Made by a program: the position numbers and the translations under genes
The notes under the pieces: model-generated
Told to the model about the DNA's origin: nothing
Seen by the model: the letters and a program-made list of their open reading frames with translations, nothing else
Databases searched by the model: none
DNA from: Byssothecium circinans
Lineage: Eukaryota; Ascomycota; Dothideomycetes; Pleosporales; Massarinaceae
Direction of reading: 5' to 3'
DNA: 27,006 bases
Assembly (NCBI GenBank): GCA_010015675.1
Contig: ML976978.1
Location: 228,706 to 255,711 of the forward strand
Part shown: piece by piece, positions 18,601-27,006 of the stretch
Layout: every line of letters begins with the position of its first letter
How positions within the stretch are numbered: the first letter of the stretch is position 1

Positions 18601-20823
18601 TAATTATATATAGGATATAGAATATAATAAGAATTCTACGTACTACGCCTATGTTCGCTCCGTAGTTATAACCAAATTTGTTGTTGCAAGCGTATACGAA
18701 GATAGAAGGGCTTGACATATCTTAGTAATATAGCTATTATACAGCTAAATACCTAGTAGCTCTTTAATATATATACTATAATCCTTAGGGCCGTAGAGAT
18801 ATGCTTTAATATAACCTCTAATAGTTATAAGAATTTAAAGCGTTTATATTTATAAAGGATAATAATAGCTATACTTAGCAAGAACTCTATACTATCTAAA
18901 GTTGCATATAGTAAATTAAGCCTTAGGCTAAGATATAGCGAATAAGTTAAGTAAATAATTCCCTATTTCTCCTCTCCTTATACAACCTCTTTGTAGCCGT
19001 AGCAGGTTTCTTAATAACATTCTTAGTAGCTAAAACTATCCCCTTAATATTTAGGCGCCTTACCCGCTTTACTATTAGACCTATATAACTTAGCGTAAAG
19101 AAAGGAACCCTAAGGGACTACCTTAAGCGCTGTTACTACTAACTAAAATGCCTTAACTCCGCCTTGTATGATTGCGTCTTAGAGAGGGTTTAGTAAATAG
19201 TACCTACAACTTACTCTCCTACGCTTCTTATACAGCGGCGTAAAATTAAGCCCTTAGAAGAAGCACACTAGAGGTAATAGGCTATTTAGTTTTAATTAGA
19301 TAAATGCGTAGGAAGATAATAAAGCGCTCATTCTCTATATTATTAATAGTAGTTAGTAATATAGGCTAATTCTCTTTACTTAGATTATAATCTATAATTT
19401 AAAAGTTTACTACCTAAGGTTACTATTATAGGTACGTAGTTTCTACTAGTAGTAAATCCTTGTAAGAGTAAATAGCTAATTAAACTATACGCTTAAGGCA
19501 CTAAGTTAGGTACTAGTAATATAAAAGTAGGCTATTTACTACCTAAAAGGTATCTATATAATATAGTCTTTACCTTTTTAGGCGCTTTAGTTAATTACTA
19601 ATATTATATTAGCCTACTACTAGCCTTAATAACTTACTAGTATAGCGCTAACAGAAACTACGTACCTAAGCTAAGGGGGAGGTTATAGGGATAATACCCT
19701 ATTACTTAGCAACTATAAAGTAGGATAGCACGTATTAGCTTAAACTAATTAAGGGATATTATTAAAGCGCTAACTAGGAGCCCTATTAACCTTTAAACTA
19801 CTAGTACTAAGCTTTTAAAGTAGTTATACTAACTACTACTCTAAGCCCTATAGTAAGTAGTAACTTATCTATAAGCTATTATAAACTAGCTATACCTGCT
19901 TTTAGTAAGTTTTCTATATAAATCTTTTATCTTCTATATAAATTTCGTCCGTATGAAAAACTATAGGTGCAGCCCATTTATAATACCCCCTTATGCCTAT
20001 AGCTAAGGAATGTAAGCGCCTAATAGTTATACTAAGACCTCTTAATTTTAGCCTACTTTTATATTATTATAATTTGAATTCTTCTACTACTAAACGCGCT
20101 AGCTATATAAAGATACTATCTTTCCCCTACTAGTAATTAAAATAGCCTATAATTGCAACAAGTTAGCCCTTTAGATACAGCGGTAATAGTTAAAATAAAG
20201 AGATTAAGGTGTATTTTCTACTAATTCTATCTAACTAACTACCTACTAACTTGCTAGTAGTATGGAAACGTCCTTAAGGTATATATAAAGGATAAAGATA
20301 TCTCTATAAAAGTGTACGCCTAAACCCTAAGTCTAGTAAATACGCTAAATAATAACGTTCTGCTATAGCGAAGAAGACTTTACTATAAAGGATATATCGT
20401 ATTATCCCTCTTATACTAACTTAGGCTAAATTTTTATAGGATTAATTAACAACTTCCTAGCCTAAGGGTTAAAAATAATTACGTAAAGCTAAAGACCTAC
20501 CTATTAATATTATAACTACGCCCTTTTTAAAGTAACTATAAAAATCTTTTTTAGAGTTTACTGCTACAAGACTAGCTATTAAAGCGCTTATTAATCCTAT
20601 TAATTACTAGCAGAGGGAATAAACATAGCCTAAAGAATAATTTAAGCTAGAGGATATAATAAATTATCTACTTATAAGGAGGAAGTTAACGCCTTCCCTT
20701 TGCCGCAAATAATTAAAGGGTTCTCTTGCGGCAAGCTTAACTACGCCTAGTAATTAGAAGCTAAGAGAGGAGAAAAGTCCTTTATATTAGGATACGCGTT
20801 ATAAAACCCTACTCGTAACTAAG
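18601..20823. other. Long RIP-like tract, no assignable gene
   Basis: About 2.2 kb with stops in all six frames. Some stretches are less AT-rich (18960-19270, 19640-19700, 20690-20760). A minus-strand reading near 19900-20000 gives GIRGYYKWAAPIVFHTDEI, which may be a protein fossil, but I could not place it. No terminal repeats or target duplications were recognised. Confidence 0.45.
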
Positions 20824-21731
20824 GGCAGTATTATAGATATATCTAAGCAGGGTATTACAGATATAAGTAAGGCCTAATGTAGGATATTGTTAGAGAAAGA
20901 GTAGGATATCCCTTAGGAGTTATTGTTTTAGAATAACCTTTTTAAATTAACCTATTAGAAGATATAAAATAGGAATAAAACTAGAGTTATCTAAAATATT
21001 TTACTATTAATCGTCCTATCTATAGAAATATTAGCTACGTATAGTGCTAGGGAGCTAGATATTTTAATTAAAAGTATAAATAAAAGCTAAAATAACTCTA
21101 TCCTTCTAAGACCTATCCGTAGCCTAACTACTCTATTAGAATTAAGCGGGAGGCGTTTATAAAAGAGCAGCGTAAGAAGCTTACATCTTTTATTAGTAAC
21201 TTTATCGCTAGTAACTAGTCTTTCTTTATAGCTATATACTATATATACTTCCTATTTCTTACGTGCGAAGTAAAGTGCAGCGCTATAGCCCTTGACATCG
21301 CTAACTAACAGAATGCGCACAGTATAACGCTTGTAGTAAGGGCTGTTGTTAAGCTTTTCTAGCTTATTAAGCGTAAGGACGAAATTAATTAAAAAATTCT
21401 TACTTTTTTAGTTTTATATAATTATTAGTCTATCTAAATCTATAGTTATTACGTAGTTATTAATAAGCTAAAAACTACCTTCTATTATTGCCCTATTCGT
21501 ACCTTTAACTTTATAGAGTTAGATAGTAAAGAGAAATAGATAGCATATAAATTTGCTAAGAATATTTATAACGCGTAAATACTAACTTACTTTAAAAGAC
21601 TCTACTTAGCTATTAATAATTTACCTCTTAAGTTAGATTTTAATATCCTGCTACTTCTATAAGTATCTAGACTCTTATAATACTTAGAATCCTATTATCT
21701 TTTATAATCCTTTGTAGAGTTAGCAGCTTAG
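20824..21731 (+). pseudogene. Relic of a fungal DUF7924-type protein
   Basis: I recognise this as a protein family widespread in filamentous ascomycetes, recalled as DUF7924; its function is unknown to me. The N-terminal part reads GSIIDISKQGITDISKA, LLFxNNLFKLTY, RNKTRVI and ILATYSARELDILIKSINKS. Between about 21105 and 21125 the frame shifts by one. It continues as NYSIRIKREAFIKEQ, YYIYFLFLTCEVKCSA, ALDIAN, QNAHSITLVVRAVVKLF, TTFYYCPIRTFNFIELD, AYKFAKNIYNA and AINNLPLKLDFN, ending at TAG (21729-21731). In-frame stops lie where Trp, Gln or Arg would stand. The conserved CEVKC (21264-21278) contains an E-x-K pair seen in some PD-(D/E)xK nucleases, but any such link is speculation. The true N-terminus was not found. 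There is no intact copy in the window. Confidence 0.72.
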
Positions 21732-23580
21732 ATAGAAGATAATAATAGTTATTTAAGTATTAAAGGTATTACCCTAAATACCTTATTTACCTAATAAGGA
21801 GCCTTAAAAAAGTTAAAAAAAAAGGTAAAATAGAAGCTCTTTCTTTTTTCTAAAAAAACTCTCGCTACTCCTATATAAAGTTAGTTACTTTGTATTTAGT
21901 TTAACTATAAATTATATTATATTAGGCTGTAGAATAACCCCTATTTAGCTTTTAAATCTATTAATTAACTTTATTTACGCTTCTAAGTGTTACTATAATA
22001 GTAGAAGTTAGCTACACTAGTTAGTACTTTAAATTAAAGTAGCTTTCTAATCTAGCTAGTATAACCCTAACCCTATAATCTTATATAATAACTATAGTAT
22101 AACATTCTTTTATTTTACGTTAAGCTATATATAGCTTATAGTAGAGTATATACGTAACTTATAAATAGTAAAGTATTCTAGGTATCTATTAACACTACGT
22201 AGGAGTTATACTTAAAGATATAGTAACCTATAGATACTTAATATATATAATATCCTAGCTAACTAGGCGCTCTAGTATTATTAGTATTTACGTTATTAGT
22301 ATTACTATAGCTAATACGCTTAGGTATAAAAAGTAGTATAAGATAGAACTTTACTTATCTAACGTCTATCCTAAGACACATATCTTAACGCAAGTAAAAT
22401 ATATACCTACTCTAATACCCCCTTTAAATTTGCTAGTTGTATGCAAGGATATACCTTCTAAGAGCGTAGATATAACTACTGCTAGAATAGTAGTACTATA
22501 ACTAGCTATTATAATAATCTTAAATAGGCTAAAAGGAAAAATAGAGAACTAATTATATTTAGTAGTACTATAAGGAAAGAAAAATACCTACTCTATACCT
22601 AAGCTTCTTTAGGTAGAGCTCTATTCTTCTATTTTATTATTACCTCGCTAACTTATAAACTAGGAATAGGGCTAAGCTAAGAACTAATACTATAATAGTT
22701 GTCTCGTAGATAGGTAGAGTAAAGATAAAATCTATTATAAAAGTTAAAAGACTAATTCTATTATAGAAGTTTATAGCTAGATAGTATTAGTAGATAGTAA
22801 TTAATAAGATTAATAAGGTTCTTACCTTTAAGAATATTATCTATACTTACGAACCTACCTTACTAGCATCCTCTAATAATATTGCCTATTAGTCCTAGAC
22901 TTTACGTCTTAAGAAACTCTAATTATTTAAATAGGTTAGTAATTTCTACGCCTAAAAGCCTATAGAATAGAGGTTTACTAGTCTAGATTTTATATAGGGT
23001 AGAGCTAAGGATAAATAAGTCTATTTAAGTTAATTTATTATTGTTTCTAGGCCACCTATAGCTTGCAGTTACCTTAATTAATGGCTTAGAGCTATCTATT
23101 AAGGAACTACTAAAGTTAAAAAGCTTCGCGTTTTAGCTATTATCTAAAGAAATATTGTAATATATAAGATCCCTATAAATTATATTTATTAAATAAACGA
23201 AAGTAAGCGCACTAGTGATTTGTTAACTCTATTAAAGTTAATACTTAGCGTTAATCTTATTATAAATTTAGATGTATTAGCGGAGATTATATAGGCTTAT
23301 ATATTCTAGCTTAATACTAAGTTTAAAGGTGCTATAATACCGCAGAAGACCTTTATATCTACTGTATTACTAGAACTGCTTATAGATCTATCTCTTAATA
23401 TTAATAGTAGGCTCGTCTCCTTTATAAGGAAATTTTATAATAGTATTAGAGGTCTTATCTAGGTACGCTATACCTATAAGTCTACTACTAAGTCTAATAT
23501 TTTTAACCTAGTTAGGAATCTAATTTATAATATCTTTTAGTTGTATAGTAGATAAGGAGTATAGTTCTTCTTTAGAAAAT
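21732..23580. other. Unassigned AT-rich tract between DUF7924 relic and LTR-like start
   Basis: About 1.85 kb. Plus-strand frames give partly open readings such as YPKTHILTQVKYIPTLIPPL (near 22370-22430), but no family is recognised. If the purine tract at 23581 is genuine, this would be the 3' coding part of a plus-strand LTR element. I found no reverse transcriptase, RNase H or integrase motif to support that. Confidence 0.4.
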
Positions 23581-24120
23581 CTAAGGGAGGGATATTATCG
23601 CGAAAACCACGTTTAGGCAGTAGAGAATTAGCTTAAAGGAGGCAAGTTAGCCTATAATATAGCAAGGTAAGGCTGCGTAAAAGGGTAGACGGCAGTGAGC
23701 TTAAAGATAGGATAGATATAGCTAGGGGAACGTATAGTCCTATTTAATACTAGTTTATTATATAAGGAGTTATAGGTCAAACGTGCTTCTAGGTACTTAG
23801 TAGTAGTAGTAGGCTTAAGTTAGCACTTAAGCCTTACCTCCTAAGAGGTAAACGTACACTATTAGTTATATAATAGTAGGGCGCAAAAAGACCTTAGAAG
23901 ATAAGAGGTTATAGATAGTAGAAGGTTAAGGATAATATCGCTATTCTTAGGTAGAAGTAGAGGTAAAAAATCTATAGTAGGTAAGCTATATAGTACACTA
24001 CTATAAAAGAGGGATATATAGACTTTTACTAAATTATAAGCATTAAGATAGGATTAGCTTAACATAACCTTAATAATTAGGCTTAGTAAGTACTACTAAA
24101 TTATCCGCCTAATCTCTCTA
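23581..24120 (+). other. Possible polypurine tract and LTR-like sequence
   Basis: CTAAGGGAGGGATAT is followed by TATCGCGAAAACCACG, which could be a mutated TGTCGCG LTR start. About 400 bp downstream is a TATA-like box (TATAAAAGAGGGATATATA, near 24005) as expected inside an LTR, and GCTTAACA near 24063 could be the LTR end. No second copy or target duplication was found in the window, so the boundaries are conjectural. Confidence 0.35.
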
Positions 24121-24160
24121 TCCCTTTACTGCTAATCCTATAATCCCTCTCGCTACTTAA

Positions 24161-24433
24161 GGGATTAGCATAGCGGAGGGATTAGCGTAGCGGAGGGATT
24201 AGCGTAGCAAAGGGATTAGCGTAGCAAAGGGATTAGCGTGGCAGAGGGATTAGCGTAGCAAAGGGATTAGCATAGCAGAGGGATTAGCATAGCAGAGGGA
24301 TTAGCGTAGCAGAGGGATTAGCGTAGCAGAGGGATTAGCGTAGCGGAGGGATTAGCGTAGCAGAGGGATTAGCGTAGCAGAGGGATTAGCGTAGCAGAGG
24401 GATTAGCATAGCGGAGGGATTAGTATAGTAAAA
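24161..24433. repeat. Minisatellite, 16 x 17 bp
   Basis: Sixteen head-to-tail units of GGGATTAGCGTAGCAGA. Fifteen are exactly 17 bp and the last is 18 bp. Variation is confined to a few positions and is mostly G/A (GCGTAGC/GCATAGC and CAGA/CGGA/CAAA). It keeps GC-containing units inside an AT-rich tract. Degenerate GGGATTA and AGGATTA units continue to about 24545. Just upstream (24121-24155) two mutated units stand in the opposite orientation (GCTAATCC...AATCCCTCTCGC). There are no unique spacers, so it is not a CRISPR array. Confidence 0.95.
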
Positions 24434-24660
24434 GGGATTAAGCTAGGATTAAGCTAAGGAAGGGATTAGGCTAAGAGGATTTAGCAGGAAGAGATTATAG
24501 AAGGATTAGCGGTGCGGGATTAGTATAGCAGGATTATAGGAGTTATAGATCTAGGATAATATACTTACTAAGCTATCTATAAATAAGAATATAACTTAGA
24601 TTATTAAAGGACCTTAGTACTTAGAACAGAATAGGCTGTTTAAATAGAATATAGTTTAGA
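24434..24660. other. Degenerate satellite tail and boundary to normal-composition DNA
   Basis: Fragments of the 17-bp unit (GGATTAAGCTAAGGA, GGGATTAGGCTAAGA) fade into AT-rich sequence. The last RIP-like bases are near 24650. From 24,663 the sequence, starting with the short palindrome GTGAGC...GCTCAC (24663-24681), has ordinary base composition. Confidence 0.6.
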
Positions 24661-24992
24661 TAGTGAGCCAGCGTAGCTCACACAACTCTAATTCGGCTCA
24701 TGGTATGGGATATTCGTAGAGGGAACGCGTGTTTGGTAGCTAAAGCAATTGTATTCTTTTCTGTCCTAAATAAAGAGTGTGGTGTACATTGTGTCGTCCC
24801 TAGCAGGTGTTAAAACCAGCCACTATATACCAACCTGACCCCGTAACCATAGGTTGAGCTATTGGTCACTCTGTGCCACGGCACATAACCTCCCATGCCT
24901 ACAGCATCGCCCCCTGATGCTGCAGCTAAACCAAACCAATTCTCCTCAGCTATAGCCTAAAAAGAAACGACTAAAAATCAACTCCATAAGAA

Positions 24993-25011
24993 AGAGAGAG
25001 AGAGAGAGAGA
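24993..25011. repeat. (AG)n microsatellite
   Basis: About nine AG dinucleotides, followed by an A/G-rich stretch to about 25040. It lies in the ordinary-composition region to the left of the Gypsy relic. Confidence 0.85.
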
Positions 25012-25064
25012 AAAACAAAAGGAAAAGAGGAGAGAAAGGAAATTTTAACTACTACAGGCAAACC

Positions 25065-25304
25065 GTCTCACATCTCCACCCTGTCATCGTCGCTATTCTC
25101 CTTCTCAGGCACATCAGGAATCCTATCCTGGTGGAACTTAGCCTGACGGCGCTCTGATGGATTCTGTCCGCAAAGGCGGAGAAACCTGTCAACAGCCTGA
25201 TTAACTGTTACCGTTTGATGGTTTCCCACCCTTCTGCGGCCCTGCGCCATCCTTGCCATCTTTTTAGCCCCTCTCCTCGTTTGACCGCTAGTATAGCTTA
25301 GCAA
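25065..25304 (-). pseudogene. Short open fragment, family unknown
   Basis: The frame is open for 78 codons and ends with TGA at 25065-25067, but has no ATG at its upstream limit; the first codon is TTG and an in-frame TGA lies just before it. An ATG occurs inside (residue 17, KKMARMAQ). The predicted product is basic at first (RRGAKK, GRRRVGNH), then has a helix-like segment (VNQAVDRFLRLCGQ) and an acidic tail (KENSDDDRVEM). It is not interrupted by stops. It could be the last exon or C-terminal end of a gene, or a fragment of a mobile-element protein. I do not recognise it. Confidence 0.4.
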
Positions 25305-25820
25305 TGCTGGTCATTTCAATCGCGCGTCAAACCATTTGGTTTGATAAGCCGTCCCGCTGTCGGCTCACCGCTCTACTATTCACTGTTTACATGTTTTACC
25401 CGCGTTCATTCGCTATAATCCCCTCATCATTCCTGGTCATTTCAGCGGCGACGCCGGGTATTTTTGTTTGACACGCGGCGTGTCACCCGTCTGTATGCGG
25501 GAACATGCCGCATTTCCGCAAAGGACAGTATATTTCCCTATGGTGGCGGCGGTGATAGTAGTTAAAAAACATCTCATCTGTTCTTAAAATCTGATATTAG
25601 TACTGCTCCTTATCTAATCATAGTTCGCCGGGTACACCCTGCAGCGTCTGATTAGCCACTAGAGGCGCTAGCGCAATAGCAACATCGTCAGTATCGCGTC
25701 GAGCGAAAATCGTCAAATTTGTCTGAATTAGGAAATCATAATTTTCCTACCTAAACGCCCGCGCCTCCCATGCCTTATTCCAATGAATACACCATTCTCA
25801 TTTTCTTTCCCCATAACTGG
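25305..25820. other. Noncoding sequence left of the Gypsy relic, probably LTR or UTR
   Basis: Normal base composition and no convincing frame. It contains an inverted pair CGCGCGTCAAAC (25322-25333) and GTTTGACACGCG (25466-25477), a direct repeat CTGGTCATTTCA (25307-25318 and 25433-25444), and a palindrome GACACGC-G-GCGTGTC (25470-25484). Because it lies beyond the polypurine tract of the minus-strand Gypsy relic, part of it should be that element's 3' LTR. I could not set the LTR ends. Confidence 0.45.
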
Positions 25821-25838
25821 CCTTCCCCCTCCTCTGCC
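25821..25838 (-). other. Probable polypurine tract of the Gypsy relic
   Basis: On the minus strand this reads GGCAGAGGAGGGGGAAGG, all purine but for one C, just after the last coding stop at 25845. Position and composition fit the plus-strand primer of a Gypsy element. Confidence 0.55.
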
Positions 25839-25844
25839 TTATTC

Positions 25845-26912
25845 CTATAGCCGCCCCATGGCTGCAGCTTGTTGTCGGCGTTGAGATGGGATTACGACTT
25901 AGGGGGATGGCTGTCGCTGGCGGTTTGGGTCAGCTTCTTTGACATATTAATGAGGAAGATGTCGTAGTCGTTCTGCTATGCGTGGTTGCGCGCCATCCTC
26001 CTTAGAGTCTGGATCGTCAGGATCGTCTTCATCACCGTCCTCTATTTCATTGACTAACTCTTTGCTGAAATCCTCTACTAGTGGCGGGTCTATCCATTGG
26101 TGTGTTGAGTACTATGTGTCTTCGTCCCATAGTCTCATAAATCCTTGATCAATTGCTTCGATATGTTCTTAGGTGCGGGGATAGTAGGGGCGAACACGAT
26201 GGCTAGGGACTAGGTGCCGGAAGGCAGTACCATTAAGTTCATGGAGAAAGTACTAGTCTTAGTTGCCGATATTGCGCACTCGGAATGGGCCGTACTATCT
26301 GTCAGCTAGTTTGTAATCTATTGATTTCAAGACTTCCTTCTTCATGCTCCTGAGCAGAACAAGCTGGTGACGTTCAGTATGGCTAGTGACAATGTCCTGG
26401 TGTTCGTCCCAGTACTCTTTCTTACGCTAGCGGAGACGCTTAACTTTCGCCGCTACTTCATCCATATTAGCGTCACGGACATCAAGCTGTATGGCGCGAA
26501 GCGCTATAAGCTCGTCGCGGGTGTGAACCTTATTCTAGGGCAGCGTTTGCCAGGTTGGTAATGACAGTTCAATCGGTAGGATTAGGTTCTGGCCAGTGAT
26601 GAGCTGCATTAGGGAATAGCCTGTTGATTCATGAACTGAGACCCGGTCTGCCACCATCTTCCTAATCTTCGTTGAACACCAATCCAGTAATATCTGCAGC
26701 CTATCCCCATCCGTCCACGCTGCGTCCCGAGCCATACGGTTGTACGCCTCTAGCCATTCTGACACATTGTGCCCCTCAAAGATATCAAGATAGCTCCGTG
26801 GGGGCTTCGGCTTGATGAGTGCTGGATGGGGGCGTGCCTCTAACATCCTTCTAGTTCGCAGTGTATATCCTGTTGATTCGCTGTCTAATTCTTGATCTGA
26901 CATAAACGTCAC
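25845..26912 (-). pseudogene. Gypsy gag-integrase fusion, internally deleted element
   Basis: One frame of 356 codons joins two ends of a Ty3/Gypsy polyprotein. The first part is gag N-terminus: PPRSYLDIFEGHNVSEWLEA and DGDRLQILLDWCSTKIRKM. At about residue 86 (near 26655) it changes to the C-terminal half of integrase: ADRVSVHESTGYS, ITGQNLILPIELSLPTWQTL, DELIALRAIQLD, then Lys/Arg-rich helices, DRxYGPFRVRNI, YFLHELNGTAFRHLVPSHRV, and an acidic tail (EDGDEDDPDDPDSKEDG). Protease, reverse transcriptase, RNase H and the integrase core are missing. About eight in-frame stops, mostly TAG at expected Trp or Gln, start after residue 125. Codon 1 is GTG; the likely gag ATG is residue 4 (26901-26903). 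Damage is much lighter than elsewhere, and the intact frame across the junction suggests that the deletion came before most mutations. Confidence 0.82.
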
Positions 26913-27006
26913 GCTCGATGCTCCCTGGCCGTGAGTGCTAGTTCATGTAGTTCTTGAATGGTTTTTCAGGTGGTTGAAAGTTACCAAAACGATCAGCCAC
27001 CTTCCA
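26913..27006 (-). other. Sequence upstream of the Gypsy gag
   Basis: Leader region of the minus-strand Gypsy relic; the 5' LTR must lie outside the window. A different minus-strand frame is open here and reads VADRFGNFQPPEKPFKNYM before a TAG, then SRPGSIERDVYV overlapping the gag start. It looks protein-like but is too short to identify. Confidence 0.4.

Noticed and set aside
21600..23590. Reverse transcriptase or RNase H upstream of the purine tract at 23581
   Set aside because: No YxDD, integrase or RNase H motif could be read in any frame. The region is left unassigned.
24161..24433. CRISPR array
   Set aside because: Units are contiguous 17-mers with no unique spacers, and the context is eukaryotic repeat DNA. 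It is a minisatellite.
24161..24433. Telomere-like repeat because of GGGATTA
   Set aside because: The period is 17 bp with a constant GCGTAGCAGA portion, not a 6-bp TTAGGG array.
26367..26561. 64-codon open frame on the plus strand
   Set aside because: It is antisense to the clearly recognisable integrase C-terminal frame of the Gypsy relic and has no features of its own.
1..27006. tRNA or rRNA genes
   Set aside because: No cloverleaf with A and B boxes and no conserved rRNA segment was noticed. The initiator-tRNA-like decamer at 8654 is a primer-binding site.

Overview
The window looks like an AT-rich repeat graveyard of a filamentous ascomycete (Pezizomycotina). Every recognisable reading frame from about 1 to 24,660 is a transposon relic or other broken gene. 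The damage is of one kind: C-to-T and G-to-A transitions that produce TpA and turn Trp and Gln codons into TAG or TAA. That is the signature of repeat-induced point mutation (RIP). I found no intact protein-coding gene, tRNA, rRNA or CRISPR array. From about 24,660 to the right end base composition is ordinary and damage is light.

Left third (1-9,320): a nested stack. The oldest layer is an internally deleted Ty1/Copia relic on the minus strand, in pieces at 72-104, 1237-2122 and 8826-9320. Two related TA-inserting, pogo/Fot1-like DNA transposons with 17-bp subterminal tandem repeats (1-69, running off the window, and 107-1234) sit 33 bp apart in it. A full-length, less damaged Copia element of the same family (2123-8820, minus strand) interrupts it, with 157-bp LTRs, the duplicated target GAAGT, a half-tRNA-type primer site, a polypurine tract and one 1,678-codon gag-pol frame closed only by stop codons.

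Middle (9,321-18,600): an LTR at 9759-10260 and an inverted relative at 11376-11880 flank a plus-strand Cys-containing frame. A Gypsy gag relic follows the second LTR, with no pol recognised after it. Next come two diverged copies of an unidentified block. The first is broken by a solo LTR (13356-13815, target AGTAT) and by a Tc1-like transposon (14005-15340) whose DD34E catalytic Glu has become Lys. A 157-bp solo LTR of the Copia family (17044-17200, target CCTAG) and a chromodomain relic (18334-18600) follow.

Right part (18,601-27,006): long stretches I could not assign, a relic of a fungal protein family I recall as DUF7924 (20824-21731), a possible polypurine tract and LTR start near 23,590, and a 16-copy 17-bp minisatellite (24161-24433). 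Beyond the compositional boundary is a lightly damaged Gypsy element on the minus strand in which the start of gag is fused in frame to the end of integrase (25845-26912).

Nothing here looks like a functioning new system. The useful content is a readable insertion history and several fossil proteins. All alignments were made by eye, and repeat and domain assignments rest on motif recognition and memory of families.
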